This document shows positions 53,173-61,643 of a DNA stretch of 64,000 nt, piece after piece. The stretch is taken from positions 62,001 through 126,000 of the forward strand of contig JAIUPQ010000005.1 of NCBI GenBank assembly GCA_020161145.1, in the 5' to 3' direction. Below the pieces are notes generated by a model. That model did not search any database and was not told where the DNA came from. It saw only the letters and a program-made list of their open reading frames with translations. How positions within the stretch are numbered: the stretch's first letter is position 1; each line of letters starts with the position of its first letter. The position numbers and the translations under genes were made by a program. The stretch comes from Pseudomonadota bacterium (GTDB lineage Bacteria > Pseudomonadota > Gammaproteobacteria > Burkholderiales > Burkholderiaceae_C).

Positions 53173-54125
53173 GACGGAACTCCTTTTGAGGCAGGTTGGG
53201 GTGCGATTGATTCTAGGGACGTGATCAGGTGCGCCCACAAGGCCTCGGCCGCCGGCTTGGCGGGGCGCGAGGCGGTGGGGCGTTCGCGGTAGATGCGAAT
53301 CTCCATGGTCAGCATGTGCACGGCGTCACCCGCCGGCATCAGCCGGCCGGCACGCACGTCGCGCTGGGCGATGCTGCTGGGCAGAAAGGCCAGGCCATGA
53401 CCTTCCAGCGCCATGGCCTTGAGGCCCTCGGCCATGTCGGTCTCATAGACCGGCTGCAGATGCGGCGGCTGCGGTGCCTGTTTGATGACTTGCTCGACCA
53501 GCCGCGCCAGGTAGGCGCCCGGCGCATAGCCCAGATAGGGCACGCGGGCACGCGCGGTGCCGGGCAGGCGGTGCAGCGGCTGCCCGCCCTCGCCGGTGCG
53601 GGCATAGGGGGCCAGCGTCTCGGTGCCCAGGGTCAGCATGTCGTAGCGGTCGGCCGGCAGCGCCAGCGGCTGGGTGGGGTGGTGGTAGGCCACCAGCAGG
53701 TCGCAAGCGCCCTCTGTGAAGCGCAGCACGGCGTCGTGCACGTTGAGCGCCATCAGCCGGCTGTTGACGTCGCCAAAGCGCTTGCGCAGCGTCATCAGCC
53801 ACTGCGGAAAAAAGGTGAAGGCCAGGCTGTGCGGCGCCGCGAACTCGATCATGTCGTCGCCGCCGCGCTGGTGGCTGCGCATCATGGCGCGCGTGGCCTG
53901 CAAGGCGCCCAGGATGTCCAGCGCCTGGGCCAGGAACGTCTCGCCGGCAACCGTCAGGCGGGTGGGATAGCACGAGCGGTCCACCAGATCGATACCAGCC
54001 CAGGCCTCCAGCGCCTGGATGCGTCGCGAGAACGCCGGCTGCGTCACATGCCGCTGCTGCGCCGAGCGCGAGAAGCTGCGCGTCTCGGCCAGGCTGGCGA
54101 AGTCTTCAAGCCATTTGGTATCCAT
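53169..54125 (-). CDS. LysR-family transcriptional regulator
   Basis: A 318-residue regulator with an N-terminal HTH (WLEDFASLAETRSFSRSAQQ, then VTQPAFSRRIQALEAWAG) and a substrate-sensing C-terminal domain. It resembles the HypT-like subgroup. It is upstream of and codirectional with gltI, overlapping it by 4 bases, so it is the first gene of the transporter operon, unlike the more common divergent arrangement. It probably regulates the operon and itself (inference). Confidence 0.88.
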   Translation of the reverse strand: MDTKWLEDFASLAETRSFSRSAQQRHVTQPAFSRRIQALEAWAGIDLVDRSCYPTRLTVAGETFLAQALDILGALQATRAMMRSHQRGGDDMIEFAAPHSLAFTFFPQWLMTLRKRFGDVNSRLMALNVHDAVLRFTEGACDLLVAYHHPTQPLALPADRYDMLTLGTETLAPYARTGEGGQPLHRLPGTARARVPYLGYAPGAYLARLVEQVIKQAPQPPHLQPVYETDMAEGLKAMALEGHGLAFLPSSIAQRDVRAGRLMPAGDAVHMLTMEIRIYRERPTASRPAKPAAEALWAHLITSLESIAPQPASKGVPS

Positions 54126-54191
54126 GCGGGGGTGAGGATAGCGCGCTGCAGCGTGGTGGCCCTGCGGGCAATCCCGCGTTGCGCGATGGGC

Positions 54192-55418
54192 TCAGGCCAC
54201 CGCCGCGCGCCGCCCCGCCAGCCCCACCGCTTGCGCGGCCACGATGGCCAGCACCAGCAGCATGGCCGAGCCCACGAAGATGGCGCCCGGGCGGCCGCCG
54301 TCCAGCAGCAGGCCGAACAGCGGGGTGGCCAGCGCAAAGCCGGCGTCCAGGCCCGAATAGACCAGGCCGTAGACGCGGCCGGTGGCGCCGGGCGGCGTGG
54401 CGCGGCGGATCAGCAGGTCGCGCGAAGGGCCGGCCAGGCCGCTGCCGATGCCGGCCAGCGTCAAGGCCGCCAGCGCACCCAGCGGGGTCAGCCAGCCGGT
54501 GGCCACGCCCAGCAGCAGGGCGGCGGCGGCACTCATGGCGATGGCGATGTGGCGCTCCAGGTGGGCGCTGCGCGCGGCCCAAAAACCACCCAGCACCATG
54601 CCGCCGGCCGCGCCCAGCAGGTAGCCAGTGACGGCCAGCGCCATGCGCGCCACCGGCTGGTCGTACAGCAGGGCCAGCGCCGGCGCGCCAAACGACTGGA
54701 TGGCCGCCAGCGCGGCGGTGCTGAAAAAGAAAAACGAAAAGCACAGCCAGATGCCGGGCAAGGCCAGAAACGCCAGCGGGTGGGCGACGCTCTGGGGCTG
54801 GGCCTTGGCGGCGCTGCGCTGTGCGGTGTGGTGGTCGTCCAGTGCGTCGCGCTGCCACCAGGCCAGCAGCCACACGGCAGCGGCCAGTGCGGCGGCGCAG
54901 AGATAGGCCAGGCGCCAGTGGCCACCCAGGGCAGTGGTCAGGCCCAGCAGCAGCACCGGAGCGGCCGCCCAGCCCAGGTTGCCGCTGATGCCGTGCACCG
55001 AGAACGCATGGGGCAGCCGCGCCGGCGCGATGCGGCGGTTGAGGATGGTGAAGTCGGCCGGGTGAAAGGGCGCATTGCCCAGGCCGGCCAGCGCCGCCGC
55101 CAGTTGCAAGCCGGCCAGCCCCTGGGCCTGCGAGGCGGCCAGGGCGGCGACCACGAAGCAGGCCAGTGCCGTCAGCAGCACCGGCCGCGCGCCGAAGCGA
55201 TCGACGACGAAGCCGCTGGCCATTTGCCCCACGCCCGAGACGACGAAGAAGGTGGTGACCACCAGCCCGAGCTGGGCGTAGCTGAGGCCGAAGGTCTGCG
55301 TAAAGAGGGGGAACAGCGGCGGCAGCAGCAGGTGAAAGAAGTGCGAGGTGGCATGCACCAGCCCGACGAGGGCGATGGTGTGGGCGTCCTGGCGGGCGGT
55401 GGTGGTGGCGGTGGTCAT
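54192..55418 (-). CDS. Major facilitator superfamily transporter, Fsr-like
   Basis: A 408-residue inner-membrane transporter with about 12 hydrophobic segments. The N-terminus (HATSHFFHLLLPPLFPLF, then GQMASGFVVDRFGAR) resembles the fosmidomycin-resistance branch of the MFS. Substrate is unknown. The start at 55418 overlaps the ABC exporter stop by 4 bases; an upstream start at 55451 is less likely. Confidence 0.87.
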   Translation of the reverse strand: MTTATTTARQDAHTIALVGLVHATSHFFHLLLPPLFPLFTQTFGLSYAQLGLVVTTFFVVSGVGQMASGFVVDRFGARPVLLTALACFVVAALAASQAQGLAGLQLAAALAGLGNAPFHPADFTILNRRIAPARLPHAFSVHGISGNLGWAAAPVLLLGLTTALGGHWRLAYLCAAALAAAVWLLAWWQRDALDDHHTAQRSAAKAQPQSVAHPLAFLALPGIWLCFSFFFFSTAALAAIQSFGAPALALLYDQPVARMALAVTGYLLGAAGGMVLGGFWAARSAHLERHIAIAMSAAAALLLGVATGWLTPLGALAALTLAGIGSGLAGPSRDLLIRRATPPGATGRVYGLVYSGLDAGFALATPLFGLLLDGGRPGAIFVGSAMLLVLAIVAAQAVGLAGRRAAVA

Positions 55419-57220
55419 GGTGTGGCGGCCACGCTGTGCTGCAGGTGCCACATCCGGGCGTAGGCGCCCCCTGCAGCCAGCAGTGCCGTGTGGCGGCCGC
55501 GCTCGATGATGCGCCCGCCGTCCATGACCAGAATGTCGTCGGCCTCGACGATGGTGGAGAGGCGGTGGGCGATGACCAGCGTCGTCTTGCCGCGCGCCAG
55601 CCGCGTCAGCTCGGCCTGGATGGCGCGCTCGTTGGCCGAGTCCAGCGCCGAGGTGGCCTCGTCGAAGATGAGGATGGGCGGGTTTTTCAGCAGCGTGCGG
55701 GCGATGGCCACCCGCTGCTTCTCGCCGCCCGAGAGCTTGAGCCCGCGCTCGCCCACCAGGGTGTCGTAGCCCCTGGGCTGGGCGACGATGAAGTCGTGGA
55801 TGCGCGCGGCACGGGCGGCGGCCTCGATCTCGGGCTGGGTGGCGCCCTCGCGGCCATAGCCGATGTTGTAGGCCACGCTGTCGTTGAACAGCACGGTGTC
55901 TTGCGGCACCACGCCGATGGCGCGGCGCAGGCTGTCCTGCGTCACGCTGCGGATGTCCTGGCCGCCCACGGTGATGGCGCCGCCCTGCACGTCGTAGAAG
56001 CGGTACAGCAGCCGCGCCAGCGTGCTTTTGCCGGCGCCGCTGGGGCCCACCACGGCCACTGTGTGGCCGGCCGGAATCTCAAAGCTGACGCCTTGCAGGA
56101 TGGGCCGCTCGGGCTCGTAGCCAAAGCGCACATCGTCGAACCGCACGGTGCCGGCGGGCTGGGCCAGCGCGGTGGCGCCGGGGGCATCGGCCACCTCCTG
56201 CTGCTTGTCCATCAGCGCAAAGAGCCGGTCCAGATCGACCATGCTTTGCTTGACCTCGCGGTAGAGCACGCCCAGAAAGTTCAGCGGGATGTACAGCTGC
56301 AGCAGCAGCGTGTTGACCAGCACCAGATCGCCCAGCGTCAGCTGGCCCGCCACCACGCCGCTGGTGGCCCGCCACAGCATGGCCAGCAGCGAGGCGGCGA
56401 TGATGGCCTGCTGGCCGGTGTTGAGCAGCGACAGCGACGTCTGCGAGCGGATCTGCGCGCGCCGGTGGTCCTGCAGCACGGCGTCGTAGCGCGCGGCCTC
56501 CACGGCCTCGGCGTTGAAGTACTTGACCGTCTCGTAGTTCAGCAGCGCGTCCACCGCACGCGTGTGGGCGCGGGCGTTGAGCTCGTTCATCTGCCGCCGC
56601 CACTGCGTGCGCCACTCGGTCACGCTGATGGTGAAGGTGGCGTAGGCGGCCAGCGCCGTCAGCGTGATGGCCACATAGCCCCAGTCGAAGCGCGAACCCA
56701 GCAACACCAGCGCCAGCGTCAGCTCCACCAGCGTGGGCACGATGGTGTAGAGCGAGTACTGCACCAGCGACTGCAGCGATTGCACGCCGCGCTCGATGTC
56801 GCGCGTCATGCCGCCGGTCTGGCGCTCGAGGTGAAAGCGCAGCGACAGGCCGTGCAGGTGGTTGAACGTGGCCAGCGCGATCTGGCGCGAGATGCCGTGC
56901 GTGGCCTTGGCAAAGACCAGTTCGCGCAGCTCGGTGAACAACGAGGTGGACAGCCGCAGCAGCGCGTAGCCGATCAGCAGCGCCGCCGGCACCACCAGCA
57001 CCGCGCGCACGTCCACCGCGCCGGGGGTGAGGCGATCGACCAGCTCCTTGAGCACCAGCGGCACGCCCAGGTTGGCGACCTTGGCCGCCACCAGCAGCGC
57101 CAGCGCCACCGCCAGCCGCCAGCGCCAGGGCCGCACATAAGGCCACAGCAGCTTCCACACCATCCAGTCGGGGCGGCCGGGAACGGGCAGGGGGCGGGAG
57201 GTGGAGGAGGCGCCGCGCAT
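55415..57220 (-). CDS. ABC exporter, ATM1/HMT family
   Basis: A 601-residue half-transporter with a membrane domain (six segments, about 25-310) fused to an ATPase. The segment LLNYETVKYFNAEAVEA is the hallmark of the ATM1/HMT1 family, whose members export glutathione-linked or sulfur-containing compounds and heavy-metal conjugates. Walker A is GPSGAGKST, the signature LSGGEKQRV and Walker B LIFDEATSALD. ATG at 57220 was chosen; a TTG at 57244 is possible. It is coupled to the MFS gene. Confidence 0.92.
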   Translation of the reverse strand: MRGASSTSRPLPVPGRPDWMVWKLLWPYVRPWRWRLAVALALLVAAKVANLGVPLVLKELVDRLTPGAVDVRAVLVVPAALLIGYALLRLSTSLFTELRELVFAKATHGISRQIALATFNHLHGLSLRFHLERQTGGMTRDIERGVQSLQSLVQYSLYTIVPTLVELTLALVLLGSRFDWGYVAITLTALAAYATFTISVTEWRTQWRRQMNELNARAHTRAVDALLNYETVKYFNAEAVEAARYDAVLQDHRRAQIRSQTSLSLLNTGQQAIIAASLLAMLWRATSGVVAGQLTLGDLVLVNTLLLQLYIPLNFLGVLYREVKQSMVDLDRLFALMDKQQEVADAPGATALAQPAGTVRFDDVRFGYEPERPILQGVSFEIPAGHTVAVVGPSGAGKSTLARLLYRFYDVQGGAITVGGQDIRSVTQDSLRRAIGVVPQDTVLFNDSVAYNIGYGREGATQPEIEAAARAARIHDFIVAQPRGYDTLVGERGLKLSGGEKQRVAIARTLLKNPPILIFDEATSALDSANERAIQAELTRLARGKTTLVIAHRLSTIVEADDILVMDGGRIIERGRHTALLAAGGAYARMWHLQHSVAATP

Positions 57221-57243
57221 GGGCTTGGCAGTATCGGTTAACA

Positions 57244-57675
57244 ATGCCGGCCATGGACCAAGACGAACCCCTCCTGCCGCCCGCCGACAAAGAGCTGGTG
57301 CTGCGCGTGCTGCCCATGCCGGCCGATGCCAACTACAACGGCGACATCTTTGGCGGCTGGATCATGTCGCAGATCGACCTGGGCGGTGCCGTGCTGCCCG
57401 CGCGGCATTCGGGCGGGCGCGTGACCACGGTGGCGGTGGACCAGTTCGTCTTCAAGCAGCCGGTGCGCATCGGCGATCTGCTCAGCATCTACTGCAAGAT
57501 CGTTCGCGTCGGCCGCACCTCCATGACCATCGACGTGGAGGTCTGGGCCGAGCGCTTCTGGCAGCGCGACGAGACCGGCTGCAACGTGGTCATCAAGGTG
57601 ACCGAGGCGGTGCTGACCTATGTGGCCATCGACCGCAACGGCAACAAGCGCCAGGTGCCGCCGCTGCCGGTATGA
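57244..57675 (+). CDS. Acyl-CoA thioesterase, YciA type
   Basis: A 143-residue hot-dog-fold thioesterase hydrolysing acyl-CoA to free acid. The motif NYNGDIFGGWIMSQID contains the catalytic Asp of the YciA group, and VVIKVTEAVLTYVAIDRNG is typical. ATG at 57244 or 57253 can start it; the region to the divergent ABC gene is only 23 bp, so its promoter must overlap that gene. The stop overlaps the next gene by 4 bases. Confidence 0.9.
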   Translation: MPAMDQDEPLLPPADKELVLRVLPMPADANYNGDIFGGWIMSQIDLGGAVLPARHSGGRVTTVAVDQFVFKQPVRIGDLLSIYCKIVRVGRTSMTIDVEVWAERFWQRDETGCNVVIKVTEAVLTYVAIDRNGNKRQVPPLPV

Positions 57676-58511
57676 GCGTGGATCTGGCTGCGCTGCACGG
57701 CTGGGTGGGGCACAGCCAGACCGACGACGACACCGCCGCCTTGCGGCCCGCGCGGCTGCTGGCCGCCACGCTGGGACTGGATGGCGCGGCGCTGCAAGCC
57801 GGTGCTGCGTTGCCGCCGCTGTGGCATTGGCTGTACTTTCTGGAAGGCCTGCCGCCCGATCAACTGGGCCGCGACGGCCATCCGGCGCTGGGTGGCTTTT
57901 TGCCGCCGGTGCCGCTGCCCAACCGCATGTGGGCCGGTGGCCGGCTGCGCTGGCTGGCGCCGCTGCCGCTGGGCGCGGCGCTGACGCGGCGCTCACAGGT
58001 GCTGCGCATCGAGTCCAAGCAGGGTCGCAGCGGGCCGCTGGTGTTCGTGACGGTGCGCCACGACATCGCGGCCGATGGGCAGGCCGTGATCGAGGAAGAG
58101 CAGGATCTGGTCTATCGGCAGCCGGTGCCGGCTGCTGCCCTGGCGCCGGCGCCCGAGGCGGCGGACGGGGTCTTGCTGGAGACGCTGCGCACCGATGCCA
58201 CGCTGCTGTTTCGTTACTCGGCGCTGACCTTCAACGGCCACCGCATCCACTACGACGTGGACTACTGCCGCGACGTCGAGGGCTATGCGGGGCTGGTGGT
58301 GCACGGGCCGCTGCAGGCCACCTGGCTGGCGGGCGTGGCCCAGCGCCACCTGGGCCGGCCGCTGACGCGCCTGACCTACCGGGCGCTGGCCCCGGCCACG
58401 GCGGGCATGACGCTGTCGGCCCGGCTTGGGCGCGAGGCCGACGACGGGTTGACGCTGGCCAGCGTCATGCCGGATGGTGCAGTGTCCATGCAGGCGAAAG
58501 CCGAGGCCTGA
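57672..58511 (+). CDS. FAS1-like dehydratase / MaoC-type acyl-CoA hydratase
   Basis: A 279-residue double hot-dog hydratase. The N-terminal half resembles FAS1-like dehydratases (including mesaconyl-C4-CoA hydratase) and the C-terminal half has the MaoC landmarks FNGHRIHYDVDY and GLVVHGPLQATWL, which carry the catalytic His. It overlaps the thioesterase stop (ATGA), so both probably act on the same acyl-CoA pool. The substrate cannot be named. Confidence 0.82.
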   Translation: MSVDLAALHGWVGHSQTDDDTAALRPARLLAATLGLDGAALQAGAALPPLWHWLYFLEGLPPDQLGRDGHPALGGFLPPVPLPNRMWAGGRLRWLAPLPLGAALTRRSQVLRIESKQGRSGPLVFVTVRHDIAADGQAVIEEEQDLVYRQPVPAAALAPAPEAADGVLLETLRTDATLLFRYSALTFNGHRIHYDVDYCRDVEGYAGLVVHGPLQATWLAGVAQRHLGRPLTRLTYRALAPATAGMTLSARLGREADDGLTLASVMPDGAVSMQAKAEA

Positions 58512-58521
58512 CAATCACTAC

Positions 58522-58549
58522 TTGCGCAGCCGCAAGGGGCGCGTAATAC
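58522..58549 (+). promoter_or_regulatory. Candidate promoter for the restriction-modification genes
   Basis: TTGCGC (58522-58527) and TAATAC (58544-58549) are separated by 16 bases and lie just before the restriction gene. The -35 region overlaps an inverted pair CTTGCG/CGCAAG (58521-58536). It could also be a terminator hairpin for the upstream gene. Confidence 0.35.
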
Positions 58550-58564
58550 TGGATCTTCATCCAT

Positions 58565-59152
58565 ATGGGTATTGAACTTCTTCCCCCACTTTTGCGCGCG
58601 AACTACGAGGTTCATGAGCGCAAACATGCTTGCGCCATTCTCAAACAGGACTTCCCGGCCGAGTGGCGGGACATCTGTGAGGTGCTTGGTGGTTTTCGCC
58701 TTTTGCGCTCCTGGCTGACTGAGGGTGGGGGGAGCAAGTCCAAGGTGTCCAAGGACATTGATTCGGCGCTCTATTCGCGTGGGTGGGAGGAGAAGCAGTT
58801 CCGCACGGAGATCGTAGTAGACGGTATGCGCAGCGAGTCGCCCACACATCAGATCGATTGCTTCAAGAACCGTGTGGCGCTGGAGATTGAATGGAACAAC
58901 AAAGATCCATTTTTCGACCGCGATCTGAACAACTTCCGTCTGCTGTTTGAGTTGCGAGCCGTCAGCGTGGGCGTGATCGTGACGCGCAGCGATGAGTTGC
59001 AACAGGTGTTTGCGGGACTGGGGCGGGCGTCCAGTTTTGGCGCCTCCACTACTCACATGTCCAAGCTGCTACCTCGCATTGAGGGCGGCGGCGGAGGTGG
59101 TTGCCCGGTGTTGGTGTTTGGCATTCGCAAGGAGTTATACGTTGAAGACTGA
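58565..59152 (+). CDS. BglII/BstYI-family type II restriction endonuclease
   Basis: A 195-residue endonuclease. The catalytic pattern is Asp98 in HQIDCFKN, then Glu107 and Glu109 in VALEIEWNNKD. Spacing (9 then 2) equals Asp84-Glu93-Gln95 of BglII, with Glu in place of Gln. The segment DRDLNNFRLLFELR is also typical of the family. Recognition is probably a GATC-containing site (inference). The sequence here is visibly less GC-rich than its neighbours, suggesting transfer. Its end overlaps the methyltransferase start by 11 bases. Confidence 0.85.
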   Translation: MGIELLPPLLRANYEVHERKHACAILKQDFPAEWRDICEVLGGFRLLRSWLTEGGGSKSKVSKDIDSALYSRGWEEKQFRTEIVVDGMRSESPTHQIDCFKNRVALEIEWNNKDPFFDRDLNNFRLLFELRAVSVGVIVTRSDELQQVFAGLGRASSFGASTTHMSKLLPRIEGGGGGGCPVLVFGIRKELYVED

Positions 59153-59828
59153 ACTTGATGCAGGGGTTGATCTACTGGCCCGTACGGCGGGGCAGCGGTT
59201 TGCCACGGTGCTGGCCGATCCGCCTTGGCAGTTCCAGAATCGCACCGGCAAGGTGGCGCCCGAGCATCGGCGGCTGAATCGCTACAGCACGATGTCACTC
59301 GATGCCATCAAGCAACTCCCTGTGGTGGGCGCTTGCGCTGATACCGCGCACTTGTATCTCTGGGTTCCCAACGCCTTGCTGCCGGAGGGCCTTGCGGTGC
59401 TGGCGGCTTGGGGTTTCGAGTACAAAAGCAATCTGGTTTGGCACAAGGTGCGCAAGGATGGGGGGCCTGATGGAAGGGGCGTAGGGTTTTACTTCCGCAA
59501 CGTGACCGAACTGATCCTGTTCGGTGTGCGTGGCAAGAGCATGCGCACGCTGGCGCCGGCGCGCAGCCAAGTCAATTTCATCGCCACCCAGAAGCGCGAG
59601 CACTCGCGTAAGCCGGACGAGGCTTACGAACTGATTGAGCGTTGCAGCCCTGGGCCTTATTTGGAACTGTTCGCGCGTGGCGCACGACCCGGGTGGACAG
59701 CTTGGGGCAATCAAGCTGAGGACTATTTCCCCACCTGGGAGACTTATCGCAATCACTCTCAGAGTGGACGAGAGGCCAGTCTGTTTGCCACATCTCAAGA
59801 CATGGGCTTGGGTGTAGAGGCGCGCTGA
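59142..59828 (+). CDS. MT-A70-family DNA adenine methyltransferase
   Basis: A 228-residue N6-adenine methyltransferase that should protect the cognate site of the adjacent endonuclease. Motif ADPPWQFQ (about 25-32) holds the DPPW catalytic tetrad, and LYLWVPNALLPEGLAVL and GYRG-like ending PGWTAWGNQAEDYFP are family features. The TTG start at 59142 is chosen because AAGGAG lies 7 bases upstream; an ATG at 58992 would add an unrelated leader overlapping the endonuclease gene. The gene order is R then M. Lower GC than surroundings. Confidence 0.87.
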   Translation: MKTELDAGVDLLARTAGQRFATVLADPPWQFQNRTGKVAPEHRRLNRYSTMSLDAIKQLPVVGACADTAHLYLWVPNALLPEGLAVLAAWGFEYKSNLVWHKVRKDGGPDGRGVGFYFRNVTELILFGVRGKSMRTLAPARSQVNFIATQKREHSRKPDEAYELIERCSPGPYLELFARGARPGWTAWGNQAEDYFPTWETYRNHSQSGREASLFATSQDMGLGVEAR

Positions 59829-59939
59829 ATCTGGGCTGACAGGGGGCTGACACCACCTGGGGCAATCCCTGAAGCGGACATATTCCTCGGCTGCTTAAAG
59901 TGGGCTGGTCTTCGGTTCCACCCCCAAGGGAGTCCATTC

Positions 59940-60971
59940 ATGTCCGCACCGCTTGCTTCCATTCTTCGTCGTACGGCCTTGGCCGCTGCCGGCGCTGCGC
60001 TGCTGGTTGCCGCCGCGCCTGCGCTGGCCCAGTCGCCCATCGTCATCAAGTTCAGCCACGTGGTGGCCGCCGACACGCCCAAGGGCAAGGCTGCCGAGTT
60101 TTTTGCCAAGCGCGCGGGTGAGTTGACCAAGGGCAAGGTCAAGGTCGAGGTCTATCCCAACAGCCAGCTCTACAAGGACAAGGAGGAGATGGAGGCGCTG
60201 CAGCTGGGCTCGGTGCAGATGCTGGCGCCCTCGCTGTCCAAGTTCGCGCCGCTGGGCGTGCGCGAGTTCGAGGTGTACGACCTGCCGTTCATCTTCGACA
60301 ACTACGCTGAGCTGCACAAGGTCACCAACGGCCCGCTGGGCAAGAGCCTGCTGGACAAGCTGCAACCCAAGGGCATCACGGGCCTGGCTTATTGGGACAA
60401 CGGCCTCAAGGTCTTCTCGGCCAACAAGCCGCTCAAGACCGTGGCCGACTTCAGGGGCCTGAAGATGCGCATCCAGTCGTCCAAGGTGCTGGACGCGCAG
60501 ATGCGTGCGCTGGGCTCGCTGCCGCAGGTGATGGCCTTCTCCGAGGTCTACCAGGCGCTGCAGACGGGCGTGGTCGATGGCACCGAGAACCCGCCGTCCA
60601 ACCTGTACACGCAGAAGATGCATGAGGTACAGAAGTACGTCAGCATCTCCGACCATGGCTACCTGGGCTATGCGGTGGTGGTCAACAAGCCGTTCTGGGA
60701 CAAGCTGCCGGCCGACGTGCGCAAGCAGCTCGAGCAGGCCATGGCGGAGGCCACCAAGGTGGCCAACGACAGCGCGCTGGCGCTCAACAACGAGGCCATC
60801 GAGAAGGTCAAGACCAGTGGCAAGTCCACCGTCTACGTGATGACGCCGGCCGAGCGGCTGGCGCTGAAGAAGGCGCTGATGCCGGTGCACAAGCAGATGG
60901 AGTCGCGCATCGGCGCCGAGACCATCCAGTCCTTCTACAAGGAAACCGGGTTCGACCCGGCCAAGCTCTAA
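59940..60971 (+). CDS. dctP: TRAP transporter substrate-binding protein DctP
   Basis: Periplasmic receptor for C4-dicarboxylate-like acids, 343 residues with a signal peptide (cleavage near ALAQ). Landmarks are IKFSHVVAADTPKGKAAEFF, the substrate-contact region RGLKMRIQSSKVLDAQM with the carboxylate-binding Arg, and VVDGTENPPSNLY. A GGGAG site lies before the ATG. First gene of dctPQM. Confidence 0.95.
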   Translation: MSAPLASILRRTALAAAGAALLVAAAPALAQSPIVIKFSHVVAADTPKGKAAEFFAKRAGELTKGKVKVEVYPNSQLYKDKEEMEALQLGSVQMLAPSLSKFAPLGVREFEVYDLPFIFDNYAELHKVTNGPLGKSLLDKLQPKGITGLAYWDNGLKVFSANKPLKTVADFRGLKMRIQSSKVLDAQMRALGSLPQVMAFSEVYQALQTGVVDGTENPPSNLYTQKMHEVQKYVSISDHGYLGYAVVVNKPFWDKLPADVRKQLEQAMAEATKVANDSALALNNEAIEKVKTSGKSTVYVMTPAERLALKKALMPVHKQMESRIGAETIQSFYKETGFDPAKL

Positions 60972-60995
60972 GCTCCGACCTCGGGGGGTGCTGCG

Positions 60996-61643
60996 ATGAA
61001 GTGGCTCGACCGCTTGGAGGAGGTGCTGGTCATCTTGCTGATGGCCACCGCCACCCTCATCACGTTTGTGGCGGTCGTGCACCGCTACCTGTCCGGGTTC
61101 GACATCCCGGGCCTGCAAGACTGGCTGCTGGGCCTGAACATGGCCTGGGCCCAGGAGGCCACGATCTACCTCTTCGTCTGGATGGCCAAGTTCGGCGCCG
61201 CCTACGGCGTGCGCACCGGCATCCACGTGGGGGTGGACGTGGTCATCAACCGGCTCGAGCCACCCGTGCGCAGCAAGTTCATTCTGTTTGGGCTGTTGGC
61301 GGGGGCGCTGTTCACCGCCACCATCGCCACGCTGGGCGGGCAGTTCGTCTGGCACAACGGCATGAACTATGCGGTGCTGCACGACCTGCTGGGCCAGGAT
61401 GTCGAGGGGCTGTTCGAAGGGCCGGTCACGCCCGACCTCGAATGGCCCACCTGGATCGTCTACCTCGCCATTCCGCTGGGCTCGGGGCTGATGTGTTTTC
61501 GCTTTTTGCAGGTGGCCTGGAACTTCTGGCACACCGGCGAGCTGCCGCACCACGACCATGGCCATGTGGACGGCCTGGATGAGGATGAAGCCGCTGCGCC
61601 CGATCTGCACCCGCAACCCACCGCCCCCGGAGGCCGCGCATGA
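60996..61643 (+). CDS. dctQ: TRAP transporter small permease DctQ
   Basis: A 215-residue four-helix membrane subunit. The conserved WLLGLNMAWAQEATIYLFVW and YGVRTGIHVGVDV regions identify the family. The C-terminal tail after the last helix (from about residue 180) is unusually rich in His, Asp and Glu (LPHHDHGHVDGLDEDEAA). It overlaps dctM by 4 bases. Confidence 0.92.
   Translation: MKWLDRLEEVLVILLMATATLITFVAVVHRYLSGFDIPGLQDWLLGLNMAWAQEATIYLFVWMAKFGAAYGVRTGIHVGVDVVINRLEPPVRSKFILFGLLAGALFTATIATLGGQFVWHNGMNYAVLHDLLGQDVEGLFEGPVTPDLEWPTWIVYLAIPLGSGLMCFRFLQVAWNFWHTGELPHHDHGHVDGLDEDEAAAPDLHPQPTAPGGRA

Noticed and set aside
58992-59141. N-terminal extension of the MT-A70 methyltransferase from ATG 58992
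   Set aside because: It overlaps the endonuclease gene and reads as unconserved sequence; the TTG at 59142 has an ideal AAGGAG site.
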